NCBI RefSeq assembly: GCF_007828045.1
Contig: NZ_VITN01000008.1
Location: forward strand, 180,541 to 244,540
Direction of reading: 5' to 3'
DNA: 64,000 nucleotides
Source: Nitrospirillum amazonense
GTDB taxonomy: Bacteria > Pseudomonadota > Alphaproteobacteria > Azospirillales > Azospirillaceae
Both the position numbers and the translations under genes were made by a program. This document shows, piece by piece, positions 34,662 to 43,758 of the stretch. The notes under the pieces are model-generated. The model had not been told where the DNA came from. It made no database searches and worked only from the letters and a program-made list of their open reading frames with translations. The number at the start of each line of letters is the position of its first letter. The stretch's first letter is position 1.

Positions 34662-36407
34662 CTATACGGCCTCGGCCACCGCTCCTTCCGGCGGTATGTC
34701 CCGGGCCGGGGCGGGGTCGGGGATGCGCAGGCCGTGGGTGTGGGCCAGCATGGCCTGGGCGATTTCCCGTTCGCCCATGATGACCAGGCTGGCGCCGTGC
34801 TGGCGCAGATGGTCCACGGCGGCGTCGGTGTGGGCGCGGGCGATGATGTCCAGCTGGGGGTTGCGCTTGCGCGCCTGGGCCACCACCTGCCCCGCCTCGA
34901 AGCTGTTGGGCACGGCCACGAACAGCCACCGCGCGCCATCCAGGTTGGCGGCGGCCAGCACATCCGGCTGGGCCGCGTTGCCGGCGATCACCTCCTGCCC
35001 GGCGCCGCGCAGCTGTTCCAGGATGCCGGTGTCCTCTTCCACCACCAGCACGGGCGTGCCGTCCTGGCGCAGGGCCTCGCCCACCAGGCGGCCGACGCGG
35101 CCGTAACCGATGATGATGGCATGGTCGGTCAGCGCGGTCGGTTCCGGCGCCGTGAACGTCTTGGCCTTGGCCGTTGCTTCCGCCGCTTCCGCCTCGCCGG
35201 TGGCGACCGCCGCCTTGCGCTGGCGCTGGTTGGCCAGGCGCTGCAGGCCGATAAACACCAGGGGGTTCAATAGGATGGACAGGATGGCCCCCGCCAGGAT
35301 CAGGCTCTGCCCCGTGGGCGGCAGCAACCCCAGGTCCACGCCGAACGCCGCCAGGATGAAGGAGAACTCACCGATCTGCGCCAGGCCGCCGGCGATGGTC
35401 AGCGCCGTCGGGATGGTGTGGCGGAAGGCGCGCACCAGCACATAGGCCGCCACCACCTTGCCCACCAGGATGATGGCCAGCGTGCCCAGCAGGGGCAGCG
35501 GATGGTCGATCAGGATGTGCCAGTCGAACAGCATGCCCACCGACACGAAGAACAGCACGGCGAAAGCGTCGCGCAGCGGCAGTGATTCCTCCGCCGCCTC
35601 GTGCGCCAGGGGGGATTCGGCCAGGGTCATGCCGGCGAAGAAGGCGCCCAGGGCGAAGGACACGCCGAACAGCTCGGCCGCCCCAAAGGCCACGCCCAGC
35701 GCCACGGCCAGCACCGCCAGGCGGAACAGCTCGCGGGAGCCGGTCTGCGCGACGCGGTGCAGGATCCAGGGGATCAACCGGCGCCCGCCTACCAGCATCA
35801 GGGCCACGAACAGGGCCACCTTGCCCAGGGTCAGCGCCAGGGTCAGGCTAAGCTGCGACCAGGACGGCGTGCCCATGCCACCCAGCAGGTCACCCAGCGC
35901 CGGCAGCAGCACCAGCGCCAGCACCATGGCCATGTCCTCCACCACCAGCCAGCCGATGGCGATCTTGCCGCCCTGCGTCTCCATCAGCCGGCGTTCCTGC
36001 AGCGTGCGCAGCAACACCACCGTGCTGGCGACGGACAGGGCCAGGCCGAACACCAGCCCCGCCCCCAGGCCCCACCCCATCACGCGGGCCAGGCCCATGC
36101 CCATCAGGGTGGCGACGCCGATCTGAGCCAGCGCGCCGGGAATGGCGATCAGTTTCACCGACATGAGGTCGGACAGGGAGAAATGCAGGCCAACCCCGAA
36201 CATCAGCAGGATGACGCCGATCTCCGCCAGCTGCGACGCCAGGTGCTGGTCGGCGACGAAGCCGGGCGTGAACGGGCCCAGGATGACCCCCGCCAGCAAA
36301 TACCCCACCAGGGGCGAGATGCGCAGGCGGGTGGCGATGGCGCCCAGGACGAAGGCGCAGCCGAGGCCGCCGACGATGATGGCGATCAGGGGGGTCTCAT
36401 GCACCAT
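34662..36407 (-). CDS. YbaL/KefB-type cation:proton antiporter (CPA2) with TrkA-N domain
   Basis: 581 residues. About 12 membrane helices with the CPA2 signatures PLVGYLLAGVILGPFTPGF, LLMFGVGLHFSLSDL, GLALSVASTVVLLRTLQE and LGAFFAGMTLAESPLAHEAA, then a cytoplasmic TrkA-N (RCK) domain with the NAD-binding IIIGYGRVGRLVGEALRQDG and EVIAGNAAQPDVLAAANLDG. Such proteins exchange potassium or sodium for protons; the closest match in layout is YbaL. Start 36407 (MVHETPLIAIIVGG) places the first helix correctly; no good ribosome site is seen, and GTG 36404 is possible. Confidence 0.92.
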   Translation of the reverse strand: MVHETPLIAIIVGGLGCAFVLGAIATRLRISPLVGYLLAGVILGPFTPGFVADQHLASQLAEIGVILLMFGVGLHFSLSDLMSVKLIAIPGALAQIGVATLMGMGLARVMGWGLGAGLVFGLALSVASTVVLLRTLQERRLMETQGGKIAIGWLVVEDMAMVLALVLLPALGDLLGGMGTPSWSQLSLTLALTLGKVALFVALMLVGGRRLIPWILHRVAQTGSRELFRLAVLAVALGVAFGAAELFGVSFALGAFFAGMTLAESPLAHEAAEESLPLRDAFAVLFFVSVGMLFDWHILIDHPLPLLGTLAIILVGKVVAAYVLVRAFRHTIPTALTIAGGLAQIGEFSFILAAFGVDLGLLPPTGQSLILAGAILSILLNPLVFIGLQRLANQRQRKAAVATGEAEAAEATAKAKTFTAPEPTALTDHAIIIGYGRVGRLVGEALRQDGTPVLVVEEDTGILEQLRGAGQEVIAGNAAQPDVLAAANLDGARWLFVAVPNSFEAGQVVAQARKRNPQLDIIARAHTDAAVDHLRQHGASLVIMGEREIAQAMLAHTHGLRIPDPAPARDIPPEGAVAEAV

Positions 36408-36601
36408 GGGTGGGGGGTGGCCTCCGGATATGGTTTTGGGGGCGAACGCCCCGGCTTCGCGGCGCACCCTAGCAGGCCGGGCCGTTCCATCCCACCCCGC
36501 AACAGGCGGGATCCGCCTCGCATCGGCATTTTGCGGGCCGGAATGGAAACGGCAGTGACGGGGGGCACCAGGGCCCCGCGTCACCGCCGTTATTCACGCC
36601 G

Positions 36602-36814
36602 TCATTGGCCCAGGCGCGCCACGTTGTCGTCGGAATTGCGGTCGATCAGCTTGTTGTAGGGATCGATGCCGACGAACGCCGGCTTCTTGTTCACCACCAG
36701 CTCGATGGTCTGCTCCCCGAAGTGAAGCGGGTGCTTGGCCAGGTGGATGACGTCATGGTCGCCGAAGGTCGATGCACCCGGGTCGGTACTGAAGAGGCCG
36801 ATGTCGATGGGCAT
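36602..36814 (-). pseudogene. C-terminal remnant of an M1-family aminopeptidase / ABC-permease fusion
   Basis: The last 70 residues of this frame, from PIDIGLFSTDPGA to TIELVVNKKPAFVGIDPYNK and LIDRNSDDNVARLGQ, match the end of the large (about 1200-residue) ABC-permease/M1 aminopeptidase fusion proteins, where KKPxxxGIDPYNxLIDRxxDDN is diagnostic. Upstream of 36814 the frame continues to 36988 but shows no similarity, and there is no room for the rest of the gene before 37054. It is therefore a broken gene, or very recently a small ORF built on the remnant. The catalytic and membrane parts are absent. Confidence 0.7.
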
Positions 36815-37053
36815 GGCGCCAGCATCAGCACGACCGCCACGGCGCGGGTGGGGGCGGTCCAACCGGTCACCAGCGCCCGGCCCGTCGATCCGCAGCATGG
36901 TTTCAGTATCCCCCGTGTTCGTTCCCATAGGTTGGGCGTCCCTGTAAATCAGGGTGTTAGCGCGCATGGTATTGCAGGGGCGACGCAAATCAACGCCATT
37001 ATGGGTCGATGGCGGGGGGCCAATTTCAGCCGGCGCTTGTGCGCCGTCCCGGC

Positions 37054-38343
37054 TCAGGCGCCCGTTGCCAGGTCGCCGACCAGTGCGGGCGCGGGCGACG
37101 GCACCGCCGCGACCTTCCGCCGTGCCCGCTTGCGCCGGGGTTTGGCCGGCGGCGCCATCTCAGGCGGCGCCACCGCCCCCAGCGCCGCCAGGGGCGGCGG
37201 GTCGACCGCGTTGTCGGTGGGCAGGTCTGCCACCGGCGCCGGCGCGGCCGCTTCTTCGGCCATGGCCGTTCCCAGCGTCTCCGCCTTGGGCTGCTGGGCC
37301 TGCATCCAGGTGTAAATGACGGCCATCAACACGAAGGCGGTGGCCAGCAGGCCGCCGGCCAGCATGTGCACCGTGTCGCCCCGGCGTAGCAGGCTGAGGC
37401 CGAACAGGATGCCGGCGGCGCACTGCGCGGGTACCAGCAGGCGGGCGCCCAGGCGGCGCCAAGGATAGGCGCGGGCACGGACCAGGGCGGTCCGGACGGC
37501 GATCCGCGAGGCGTCGCGCGCCATCAGCCCCACGCGGCGCGGACGGCGCGCCAGCCAATGCCGGGCCGATGCGATCACCGGCCGCAGACGGGCGTGAAAC
37601 CGGCGCAGCAGCGCCAGGCCGGCCGCCCCCCAGGTTCGACCCAGGCGCAGGATGGCGCGTCCGGACCCGCCGGCACGCGCCCGGCCTGCCGCGCTGACCC
37701 GCGAAACCAGTCGTCCCGCGCCGTCCAGGCCCTTGGCCAGCTTTTCCAGCACGCCCCAGCCACCGGCCGCGAGGCGGGCGGCCAGGCGCGACAGGGCGCC
37801 CGGGCCCCTTCGGGGCGGTGGACCCAAGCGGGCCGGGGCGGCGGCCTGTCGCTCCAGCATCCGCAGGGTGTGGGCCAGGCGCCAGGTCAGACGGTTCGCC
37901 TGATGGTCCAGGGCATAGCCCGTCCTTACCGCCACGGCGATCCAGGCGCGGCGCAGGTGGGCGCGCACGCCGGTGCCGCGCGGGTCCTTCATGTGGCGCG
38001 CGGCGTTGTCCAGCGCGCGGTCGCGCCAGTGGCGCAAGGTGCCGGCGGCGGCTTGCGGGCCGGTCAGGGTCAGGAACAAGGACAGGCGCTGTCCCCAGGC
38101 GCGGGCGCGTCCGAACAGGGCGGCACCCGCGCGGTGCCGAAAGGCGCCCAGCCACATCAGGGCCAGGGTCCAGGCGATGGTCATCCACCGGCCCAGGCTG
38201 GCGCGGACGCGGTAAAGGCAACGGGCCACGGGGCCGGCCGGCGGCGGTGACGAAACCGGCGCCACGGTTACGGGCGCCCCGGTTATGGCCGTATCGACCG
38301 TCCGCGCGGCCGCCGCTCCCTTATCGCTGTCGTCCCCCGACAT
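37054..38343 (-). CDS. Arg-rich hypothetical membrane protein
   Basis: 429 residues, extremely rich in Arg and Ala. A Ser/Pro/Ala N-terminus, one membrane helix (MTIAWTLALMWLGAF), a long basic helical middle (about residues 90-320, e.g. LRHWRDRALDNAARHMKDPR), two further helices (AQCAAGILFGLSLL; GGLLATAFVLMAVIYTWMQA), and an acidic-then-basic tail ending PAKPRRKRARRKVAAV. ATG 38343 is chosen because residues before it look like random high-GC sequence. No family recognised. The basic tail could contact nucleic acid or membranes. Codon use is normal, so I think it is real. Confidence 0.6.
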   Translation of the reverse strand: MSGDDSDKGAAAARTVDTAITGAPVTVAPVSSPPPAGPVARCLYRVRASLGRWMTIAWTLALMWLGAFRHRAGAALFGRARAWGQRLSLFLTLTGPQAAAGTLRHWRDRALDNAARHMKDPRGTGVRAHLRRAWIAVAVRTGYALDHQANRLTWRLAHTLRMLERQAAAPARLGPPPRRGPGALSRLAARLAAGGWGVLEKLAKGLDGAGRLVSRVSAAGRARAGGSGRAILRLGRTWGAAGLALLRRFHARLRPVIASARHWLARRPRRVGLMARDASRIAVRTALVRARAYPWRRLGARLLVPAQCAAGILFGLSLLRRGDTVHMLAGGLLATAFVLMAVIYTWMQAQQPKAETLGTAMAEEAAAPAPVADLPTDNAVDPPPLAALGAVAPPEMAPPAKPRRKRARRKVAAVPSPAPALVGDLATGA

Positions 38344-38502
38344 GGCGCCCCTGCCTATCCACGGGATGGCGCCGCCCCCGGTGACCACCCACCGGCACAG
38401 TCTGGCACGTTCGTGGCAGCCCGCAAGGTGCCGCACCTATGCCGTTCGGACGGGCGGCGGCGCCGTGCACGCCGCCGCTTGAGTCCTAAGGACAGGCGGG
38501 GG

Positions 38503-38823
38503 TCAGAGCGCCAGGCCGAAGGCCAGGCGCAGGCCTTCATGCAACTGCACGCCATAGCCGCCCAGCACGGCCAGCCGCTCGATCAGCACCAGGATCAGGG
38601 CGGAGAACAGCACCAGCCGCAAGGTGGCGCGCAGGCGCCGCTCCGGCTTCACCTTGGTCCATACCCGCAGCAGGGCGGCCAGGAAGCCGATACCCAGCAG
38701 GACCGCCGACACCCGCAGGCCCACGACGACGCCCAGCGTGCCGAACAGGGCGACCAGGGCCGCCATGCCGACCAACACCAGGCGCAGGGTCATGCCCCGG
38801 CCCCCGTTCACGTGAAGGGGCAT
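38503..38823 (-). CDS. Small hypothetical integral membrane protein coupled to tyrS
   Basis: 106 residues with three predicted membrane helices (LVLVGMAALVALFGTLGVVV, VSAVLLGIGFLAALLRVW, TLRLVLFSALILVLIERLAV) and a Lys/Arg-rich loop (KVKPERRLRATLR). Its ATG overlaps the tyrS stop codon by one base in ATGA fashion, implying translational coupling, although an inner start at MTLRLVL is possible. Function unknown. Confidence 0.65.
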   Translation of the reverse strand: MPLHVNGGRGMTLRLVLVGMAALVALFGTLGVVVGLRVSAVLLGIGFLAALLRVWTKVKPERRLRATLRLVLFSALILVLIERLAVLGGYGVQLHEGLRLAFGLAL

Positions 38824-40094
38824 CAGCGGACGACCTTCACCAGGGCGTGGTTCTTCTTGCCGGACGACAGCTTGATGATGTCGCCGTCGGTGATGTCGGC
38901 GGCAGTGACCTTGGCCTGCTCATCGGCAATGCGGATGTCGTTGACCTTGGCGCCACCGCCCTTGATCAGGCGGCGGGCCTCGCCATTGCTGCCCGCCAGG
39001 CCGGACCGCAGCAGCAGGGCATAGGCGGGGATGCCCTCCTCCAGTTCCGCCAGGCCTACGTCGATGCTGGGCAGGCCTTCGGACGTCGTGCCCTGCTCGA
39101 AGGTCTGGCGGGCGGTCTCGGCGGCGGCGGCGCCGGCCTCCTCACCGCGCATCAGGGCGGTGACGGCGTTGGCCAGGATCTTCTTGGCCTCGTTGATCTC
39201 CGCCCCCTGCAGGGCCTCCAGCCGCGCGATCTCATCCAGCGGCAGTTCGGTGAACAGGCGCAGGAAGCGGCCCACGTCCGCATCCTCGGTGTTGCGCCAG
39301 TACTGCCAGAAGTCCCAGTCGCTCAAGCGCTCGGAATTCAGCCAGACGGCACCGTTGGCGGTCTTGCCCATCTTGGCGCCGGACGCGGTGGTCAGCAGCG
39401 GGGCGGTCAGGCCGAACAGGGCCGCCTGCGACACGCGCCGGCCCAGCTCCACGCCGTTGACGATGTTGCCCCACTGGTCCGACCCGCCGCATTGCAGCTG
39501 GCAGCCATAGCGGCGGTTCAGCTCCACGAAGTCGTAGGCCTGCAGGATCATGTAGTTGAATTCCAGGAAGGTCAGCGGCTGTTCCCGGTCCAGCCGCGTC
39601 TTCACGGAATCGAAGGTCAGCATGCGGTTGATGGTGAAGTGGCGGCCCACGTCGCGCAGAAAGGGGATGTAGGCCAGTTCATCCAGCCAGTCGGCGTTGT
39701 TGGCCAGGATGGCGCCGTTGGGGCCGTCGTTGAAATCCAGCAGCCGGTCCATGGGCTTGCGGATGCCCAGGATGTTCTGGGCGATGGCGTCGTTGGTCAG
39801 CAGCTGGCGGGATTCGTCCTTGCCCGACGGATCGCCGATCTTGGTGGTGCCGCCGCCCATCAGGGCGATGGGCCGGTTCCCCGTCCGCTGCAGCCAGCGC
39901 AGGATCATGATCTGCACCAGGCTGCCCACGTGCAGGCTGTCCGCCGTCGCGTCGAAGCCGATATAGCCCGTCACCGGCCCGGCCAGGAAGGCGGCATCCA
40001 GCGCTTCCATATCGGTGCACTGGTGGAAGAACCCGCGCTCCGTCATGACGCGCAGGAACTCGGACTTGGGGGCGTAGGGGAACGCGCTGCTCAT
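38823..40094 (-). CDS. tyrS: Tyrosyl-tRNA synthetase
   Basis: 423 residues, standard bacterial TyrRS. HIGH-type motif as HVGS (residues 55-58, in [11 protein letters not shown]), the tyrosine-binding [20 protein letters not shown] and [15 protein letters not shown], the KMSKS-type loop AKMGKTANG (241-247), and a C-terminal S4 RNA-binding domain ([20 protein letters not shown]). Charges tRNA-Tyr in the cytoplasm. Followed by an overlapping small membrane protein gene. Confidence 0.97.
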   Translation of the reverse strand: MSSAFPYAPKSEFLRVMTERGFFHQCTDMEALDAAFLAGPVTGYIGFDATADSLHVGSLVQIMILRWLQRTGNRPIALMGGGTTKIGDPSGKDESRQLLTNDAIAQNILGIRKPMDRLLDFNDGPNGAILANNADWLDELAYIPFLRDVGRHFTINRMLTFDSVKTRLDREQPLTFLEFNYMILQAYDFVELNRRYGCQLQCGGSDQWGNIVNGVELGRRVSQAALFGLTAPLLTTASGAKMGKTANGAVWLNSERLSDWDFWQYWRNTEDADVGRFLRLFTELPLDEIARLEALQGAEINEAKKILANAVTALMRGEEAGAAAAETARQTFEQGTTSEGLPSIDVGLAELEEGIPAYALLLRSGLAGSNGEARRLIKGGGAKVNDIRIADEQAKVTAADITDGDIIKLSSGKKNHALVKVVR

Positions 40095-40220
40095 GGATGA
40101 ACTCTGCCGGCTGGAAACGTCTGTCGAAAAGGAAGACGTCTGTTATCACATCCCCCATTCCTATAAAACGCCGGCCCGCAAAACCAGCCGGGTTCTTCGT
40201 CGGAAAAGGACTGGGCGATA

Positions 40221-41123
40221 TCAAGCCGCCCGGCTGCTTTCCAACCGGCGCAGCGCCTGCGTGTCGCGCCGGGGCGGGGCGCCGAACATGCGGGCGTATT
40301 CGCGGCTGAACTGCGACGGGCTTTCATATCCCACCTGGAAGGCCGCGTCCTCGACGTTGGCGGCACCCGAAACCATCAGGCGCCGCGCTTCCAGCAGGCG
40401 CAGCCGCTTTTGGTACTGCAGCGGCGTCATGGCGGTTAGGGCCTTGAAATGCCGATGGAAGGCCGATGGGCTCAGCTGGGCGACGGCCGCCAGCTCGTCC
40501 ACCCGGATGGCGTCGGTGAAGCGCGTCCGCAGCATGTGGATGGCGTTGATGACACGCTGGGTATGGTTCTGGGCCAGGGTCATGCGCGCGACCTCCGCGC
40601 CATGCGGGCCGCTCAGCAGCCAATAGCAGATCTCGCGCATGATGGCGGGATACAGCACCGGAATGGCCTGGGGCCGATCCAGCAGGCGCACGGCGCGCAG
40701 GGCGCAGTCGGCCAGGGGGCCATCGAAGTCGGTGACGAAGACGCCGGGGCCGGTGGCGTCGCTGACGGGCAAGGGGGGGTCCAGCCCCTCCCACACCTCG
40801 CGCAGGATGCCCAGGTCCAGCTGGATGACGATGCCCAGATAGGGCTTGTCGGGGCTGGCCTCGCTGACCTGGCCGGAGGCCGGCATCTCCATGTTGACCA
40901 TCAGGGCCTGTCCGGCGCGGTAGTGATAACGCCGGTCGCCGAAGGCCGTCCATTTGGCACCCTGGACCACCAGGCACAGGGCCGGCTTGTGGATGATGTG
41001 CGATGGCGGCTTCTGCTGGTTGGTGCGCATGACGATGAAGCCGTCGATGGCGGTGGGATAAGGGCTGGTACCACTTTGCGCGTCCGTGTAGCGGGTCACC
41101 GCCTCAACCAGGGCTTCCAACAT
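40221..41123 (-). CDS. AraC-family transcriptional regulator (AraC_N type)
   Basis: 300 residues from ATG 41123, with GAGAG upstream. N-terminal AraC_N cupin-like domain (IIHKPALCLVVQGAKWTAFG, YRAGQALMVNMEMPASGQV) and C-terminal double helix-turn-helix (IRVDELAAVAQLSPSAFHRH FKALTAMTPLQYQKRLRLLEAR ... AAFQVGYESPSQFSREYARM). Divergent from the SDR at 41270, a very common pairing in proteobacteria, so it probably activates that gene. Effector unknown. Confidence 0.92.
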   Translation of the reverse strand: MLEALVEAVTRYTDAQSGTSPYPTAIDGFIVMRTNQQKPPSHIIHKPALCLVVQGAKWTAFGDRRYHYRAGQALMVNMEMPASGQVSEASPDKPYLGIVIQLDLGILREVWEGLDPPLPVSDATGPGVFVTDFDGPLADCALRAVRLLDRPQAIPVLYPAIMREICYWLLSGPHGAEVARMTLAQNHTQRVINAIHMLRTRFTDAIRVDELAAVAQLSPSAFHRHFKALTAMTPLQYQKRLRLLEARRLMVSGAANVEDAAFQVGYESPSQFSREYARMFGAPPRRDTQALRRLESSRAA

Positions 41124-41269
41124 GTCCCATACTCTCGCTAAAGGGCCGTTACGCAAGGAAGTGGGAAGCCGAGCAGGATCAGGCAAGAACTAGCAGGGTT
41201 CCGGCATTCAAGCGAAACGGGCCGGGGCCTATCTTCCAGGTCAACACCCAGTCTCAAAGGAGATGAGCG

Positions 41270-42049
41270 ATGACCTCGGAAAATTCAGTGATGTCAAAGG
41301 GCAAGGTGGCGATCGTGACGGGCGGCAGCCGCGGCCTGGGTCGCAGCACCGTCCTGGCCCTGGCCCGCGACGGCATGGACGTGATCTTCACCTACCACGC
41401 CAACGGGGCGGAGGCGGACAAGGTGGTGGCGGCGGTCGAAGGGCTGGGCGCCAAGGCGGCCGCCCTGCGGCTGGACACCGGTGCGTCCGCCACCTTCCGC
41501 GGGTTCGCGGAGCAGGTCCGGGCCGTGCTGGCGGATTGGGGCGTGGAGCGCTTCGATTTCCTGGTGAACAACGCCGGCACCTCGCACCACAACGCCATCG
41601 CCACCACGACGGAAGCCGAGTTGGACGCCCTCTACAATGTCCATTTCAAGGGCGTGTTCTTCTTGACCCAGGCGCTGCTGCCCCTGATGAACGACGGCGG
41701 CCGCATCGTGAACGTCTCCACCGGCCTGACCCGCGTCACCTTCCCGGGCAGCGCCGCCTACGCCGCCATGAAGGGCGCGGTGGAAGTGTTGACGCGCTAC
41801 CTGGCCAAGGAATTGGGTGAGCGCCGCATCGCCGCCAACACGGTCGCCCCCGGCGCCGTCATGACCGATTTCAGCGGCGGCATCGTCCGCGACAATCCCG
41901 AAGTCAACAAGCGGGTGTCGGACATGACCGCCCTGGGCCGCCCCGGCGTGCCCGAGGACATCGGCCCCATGATCGCCGGCCTGTTGACCGAGGCCAACCG
42001 CTGGGTCAACGGCCAGCGCATCGAGGTGTCGGGCGGCATGGTGCTGTAA
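41270..42049 (+). CDS. SDR family oxidoreductase (FabG-like)
   Basis: 259 residues. TGGSRGLGRSTV nucleotide motif, LVNNAGTS, catalytic Ser in NVSTGLTR and YAAMK, and the C-terminal GLLTEANRWVNGQRIEVSGG typical of FabG-like enzymes. AAGGAG eight bases upstream fixes ATG 41270; ATG 41291 is internal. It is divergent from an AraC regulator, and its 3' side carries copy 2 of the structured intergenic element. Probably an NADPH-dependent reductase induced through the AraC protein; substrate unknown. Confidence 0.9.
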   Translation: MTSENSVMSKGKVAIVTGGSRGLGRSTVLALARDGMDVIFTYHANGAEADKVVAAVEGLGAKAAALRLDTGASATFRGFAEQVRAVLADWGVERFDFLVNNAGTSHHNAIATTTEAELDALYNVHFKGVFFLTQALLPLMNDGGRIVNVSTGLTRVTFPGSAAYAAMKGAVEVLTRYLAKELGERRIAANTVAPGAVMTDFSGGIVRDNPEVNKRVSDMTALGRPGVPEDIGPMIAGLLTEANRWVNGQRIEVSGGMVL

Positions 42050-42053
42050 TGCC

Positions 42054-42212
42054 AGCGGCATGAGATTTCGACTTATGCCGCTATAGGACGCGACCGCGTC
42101 CGCCGGAGCGTTTTGGGGAGCGTGAGCGGACTGAAACGCGAGGAAGCCCAGGCCACGGGTGTGGCCGCCCGGCGACTGAGGGATGGCATTTGAACGGTCA
42201 CGGTCAAATGCC
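42054..42212 (+). repeat. Structured intergenic element, copy 2 (possible ncRNA or UTR module)
   Basis: Same plan as 5098-5249 with different stem sequences: AGCGGCAT/ATGCCGCT (42054-42061/42075-42082); GGACGC-GACC-GCGTCC (42086-42101); closing stem GCCGG/CCGGC (42102-42106/42169-42173) around a 9-bp hairpin GCGTTTTGG/CTGAAACGC with two G-U pairs (42108-42116/42131-42139), the linker GAGGAAGCCCA, and GGCCAC-GGGT-GTGGCC (42151-42166); then GGCATTTGA/TCAAATGCC (42185-42193/42204-42212). It begins four bases after the SDR stop codon. Confidence 0.8.
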
Positions 42213-42233
42213 GTTGGCGCAAGGCCACAGGCC

Positions 42234-43115
42234 TCAATCGCCGGCCAGGGGCACGCGGGCCTCTTCGGCGATGGCCTGGTTCAGGCGATCGATCACCTCG
42301 CTGGCGGTGGACAGGGTGCACATGACGCGGCCCGGCTGGCTGGGGCCGGCATCGGGGGCGGGGATGGTGCGCATGTCGGCTGGCGGGATGTGCCATTCCG
42401 CCAGCATGTGGTCCAGCATCAGGCGGTCGATGATGGTGTAGTCGATGCGGCCCTTGGCCACCATGGCAACCAGGGTGCTGTGGCCGCTGCGCACCCGTTC
42501 CCGGTTGGGCGCGTCGGGCCGGGGCTGCGGCCCCGCTTGGGCGCGCAGGGCCGGCTGGACGTAGCGTTCGTCCGCCCAGGACCCGTCGGAAAAGCCGAAG
42601 ACCAGGTCCGGGCGGGTCAGCAGGTCCGCCAGCGTGGGGTTGGCGCCGATGCGCGGGTCGCTGGCCCGGACCAGCAGCACCCAATCCGGCGCCGGCCCCA
42701 ACGGATCGGTGAATTTGAAACGGCGGGCCCGGTCGGACGTCAACGCCCAGTTCAGGGTGCACAGGGGCTGGCGGCCGGCGTCCAGATCGGTCAGCAGGCG
42801 CCGCCGTGTCCACGGCTCCTGCCACACCAGGGTCAGGCCGGCGCGGGCCGCCACGCGGGTCATGGTATCGACCAGGGGGCCATAGGGCTGCCGTGTCTCG
42901 CGGTTCCAGTTCAGCACGGGCGGCTGTTCCGCGAAAACCATCACCAGCGTTGGGTTGGGTGGCGGCGCGTCATCGATGACCGCCCGCGCCGCCGGCGCAT
43001 AACCCAGCGCGGCGCCGCACGATAAAAGAACCCCGGCCCGGAAAACCGCCGTCAGGGCGCGTCCGGGCCGGGTGCGCACTTGGGAAAAGTCTGGGCCGGC
43101 CTTATTCGGCGGCAA
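42234..43115 (-). CDS. Orphan periplasmic binding-like protein (SBP family 3 type)
   Basis: 293 residues with a signal peptide (GVLLSCGAALGYAPAARA). Typical binding-protein blocks: LNWNRETRQPYGPLVDTMTR, WQEPWTRRRLLTDLDAGRQP, SDRARRFKFTDPLG and KGRIDYTIIDRLMLDHMLAE. It is not closely similar to the pair at 13670 and 30099. It overlaps the downstream hydrolase gene's end by 14 bases, so they are co-transcribed, and no transporter genes are near. Its last codons read CTGGCCGGCGATTGA, which by chance or descent matches the 3' conserved end of the structured element in inverse orientation. Confidence 0.8.
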   Translation of the reverse strand: MPPNKAGPDFSQVRTRPGRALTAVFRAGVLLSCGAALGYAPAARAVIDDAPPPNPTLVMVFAEQPPVLNWNRETRQPYGPLVDTMTRVAARAGLTLVWQEPWTRRRLLTDLDAGRQPLCTLNWALTSDRARRFKFTDPLGPAPDWVLLVRASDPRIGANPTLADLLTRPDLVFGFSDGSWADERYVQPALRAQAGPQPRPDAPNRERVRSGHSTLVAMVAKGRIDYTIIDRLMLDHMLAEWHIPPADMRTIPAPDAGPSQPGRVMCTLSTASEVIDRLNQAIAEEARVPLAGD

Positions 43116-43758
43116 GCGTCTTGCCCAGGTTGCTGTCCAGGTAGGTGCCCACGACCTCGTTCAACGCGTCGGACCGATCGTTGAAGAAGTGGTTGGCGCC
43201 CTCGACCTTCTTGAAGTCGATCTTGATGTCGCGCTGGTTGGACAGCTTGTTGACCAGCTTGGTCACCGCCGCATCCGGCACCAGTTCGTCCTTGTCGCCG
43301 TGGACGATCAGTCCGGAGGACGGGCAGGGCGCCAGGAAGCTGAAGTCGAACATGTTGGCGGGCGGGGCCACCGACACGAAGCCGTCGATCTCCGGCCGGC
43401 GCATCAGCAGCTGCATGCCGATCCAGGCGCCGAAGGAGAAGCCGCCGATCCAGCAGGCCGTGGCGTTGGGATTGTAGGTCTGCAGCCAATCCAGCGCCGA
43501 CGCGGCGTCCGACAACTCGCCCTCGCCCCGGTCATAGGTGCCCTGGCTGCGGCCGACGCCGCGGAAGTTGAAGCGCAAACAGGAGAAGCCGCGCTGCGCG
43601 AAGGCATGGAACAGGGTGTAGACCACCTTGTTGTTCATGGTCCCGCCGTACTGCGGGTGCGGATGCAGCAGCAGGGCGATGGGGGCGTTGGTCGACTTGC
43701 CGTGAAGGTAGCGTCCCTCGATCCGGCCGGCCGGTCCATTGATGATGACTTCAGGCAT
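43102..43758 (-). CDS. Alpha/beta hydrolase (COG2945-like)
   Basis: 218 residues from ATG 43758 (MPEVIINGPAGRIEGRY). Signatures: LLLHPHPQYGGTMNNKVVYT, LRFNFRGVGRSQGTYD, nucleophile elbow GGFSFGAW with Ser, an Asp in HGDKDELVP, and the His in EGANHFFNDR, i.e. a complete Ser-Asp-His triad. This small group of soluble hydrolases is widespread in alphaproteobacteria; the substrate is unknown. The frame extends upstream of 43758 without family similarity. Its 3' end overlaps the start of the binding-protein gene by 14 bases. Confidence 0.9.
   Translation of the reverse strand: MPEVIINGPAGRIEGRYLHGKSTNAPIALLLHPHPQYGGTMNNKVVYTLFHAFAQRGFSCLRFNFRGVGRSQGTYDRGEGELSDAASALDWLQTYNPNATACWIGGFSFGAWIGMQLLMRRPEIDGFVSVAPPANMFDFSFLAPCPSSGLIVHGDKDELVPDAAVTKLVNKLSNQRDIKIDFKKVEGANHFFNDRSDALNEVVGTYLDSNLGKTLAAE

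Noticed and set aside
40093..40626. 177-codon plus-strand frame across the tyrS-araC gap
   Set aside because: Most of it is antisense to the AraC regulator; Arg/Ser-rich with no ribosome site or family pattern.
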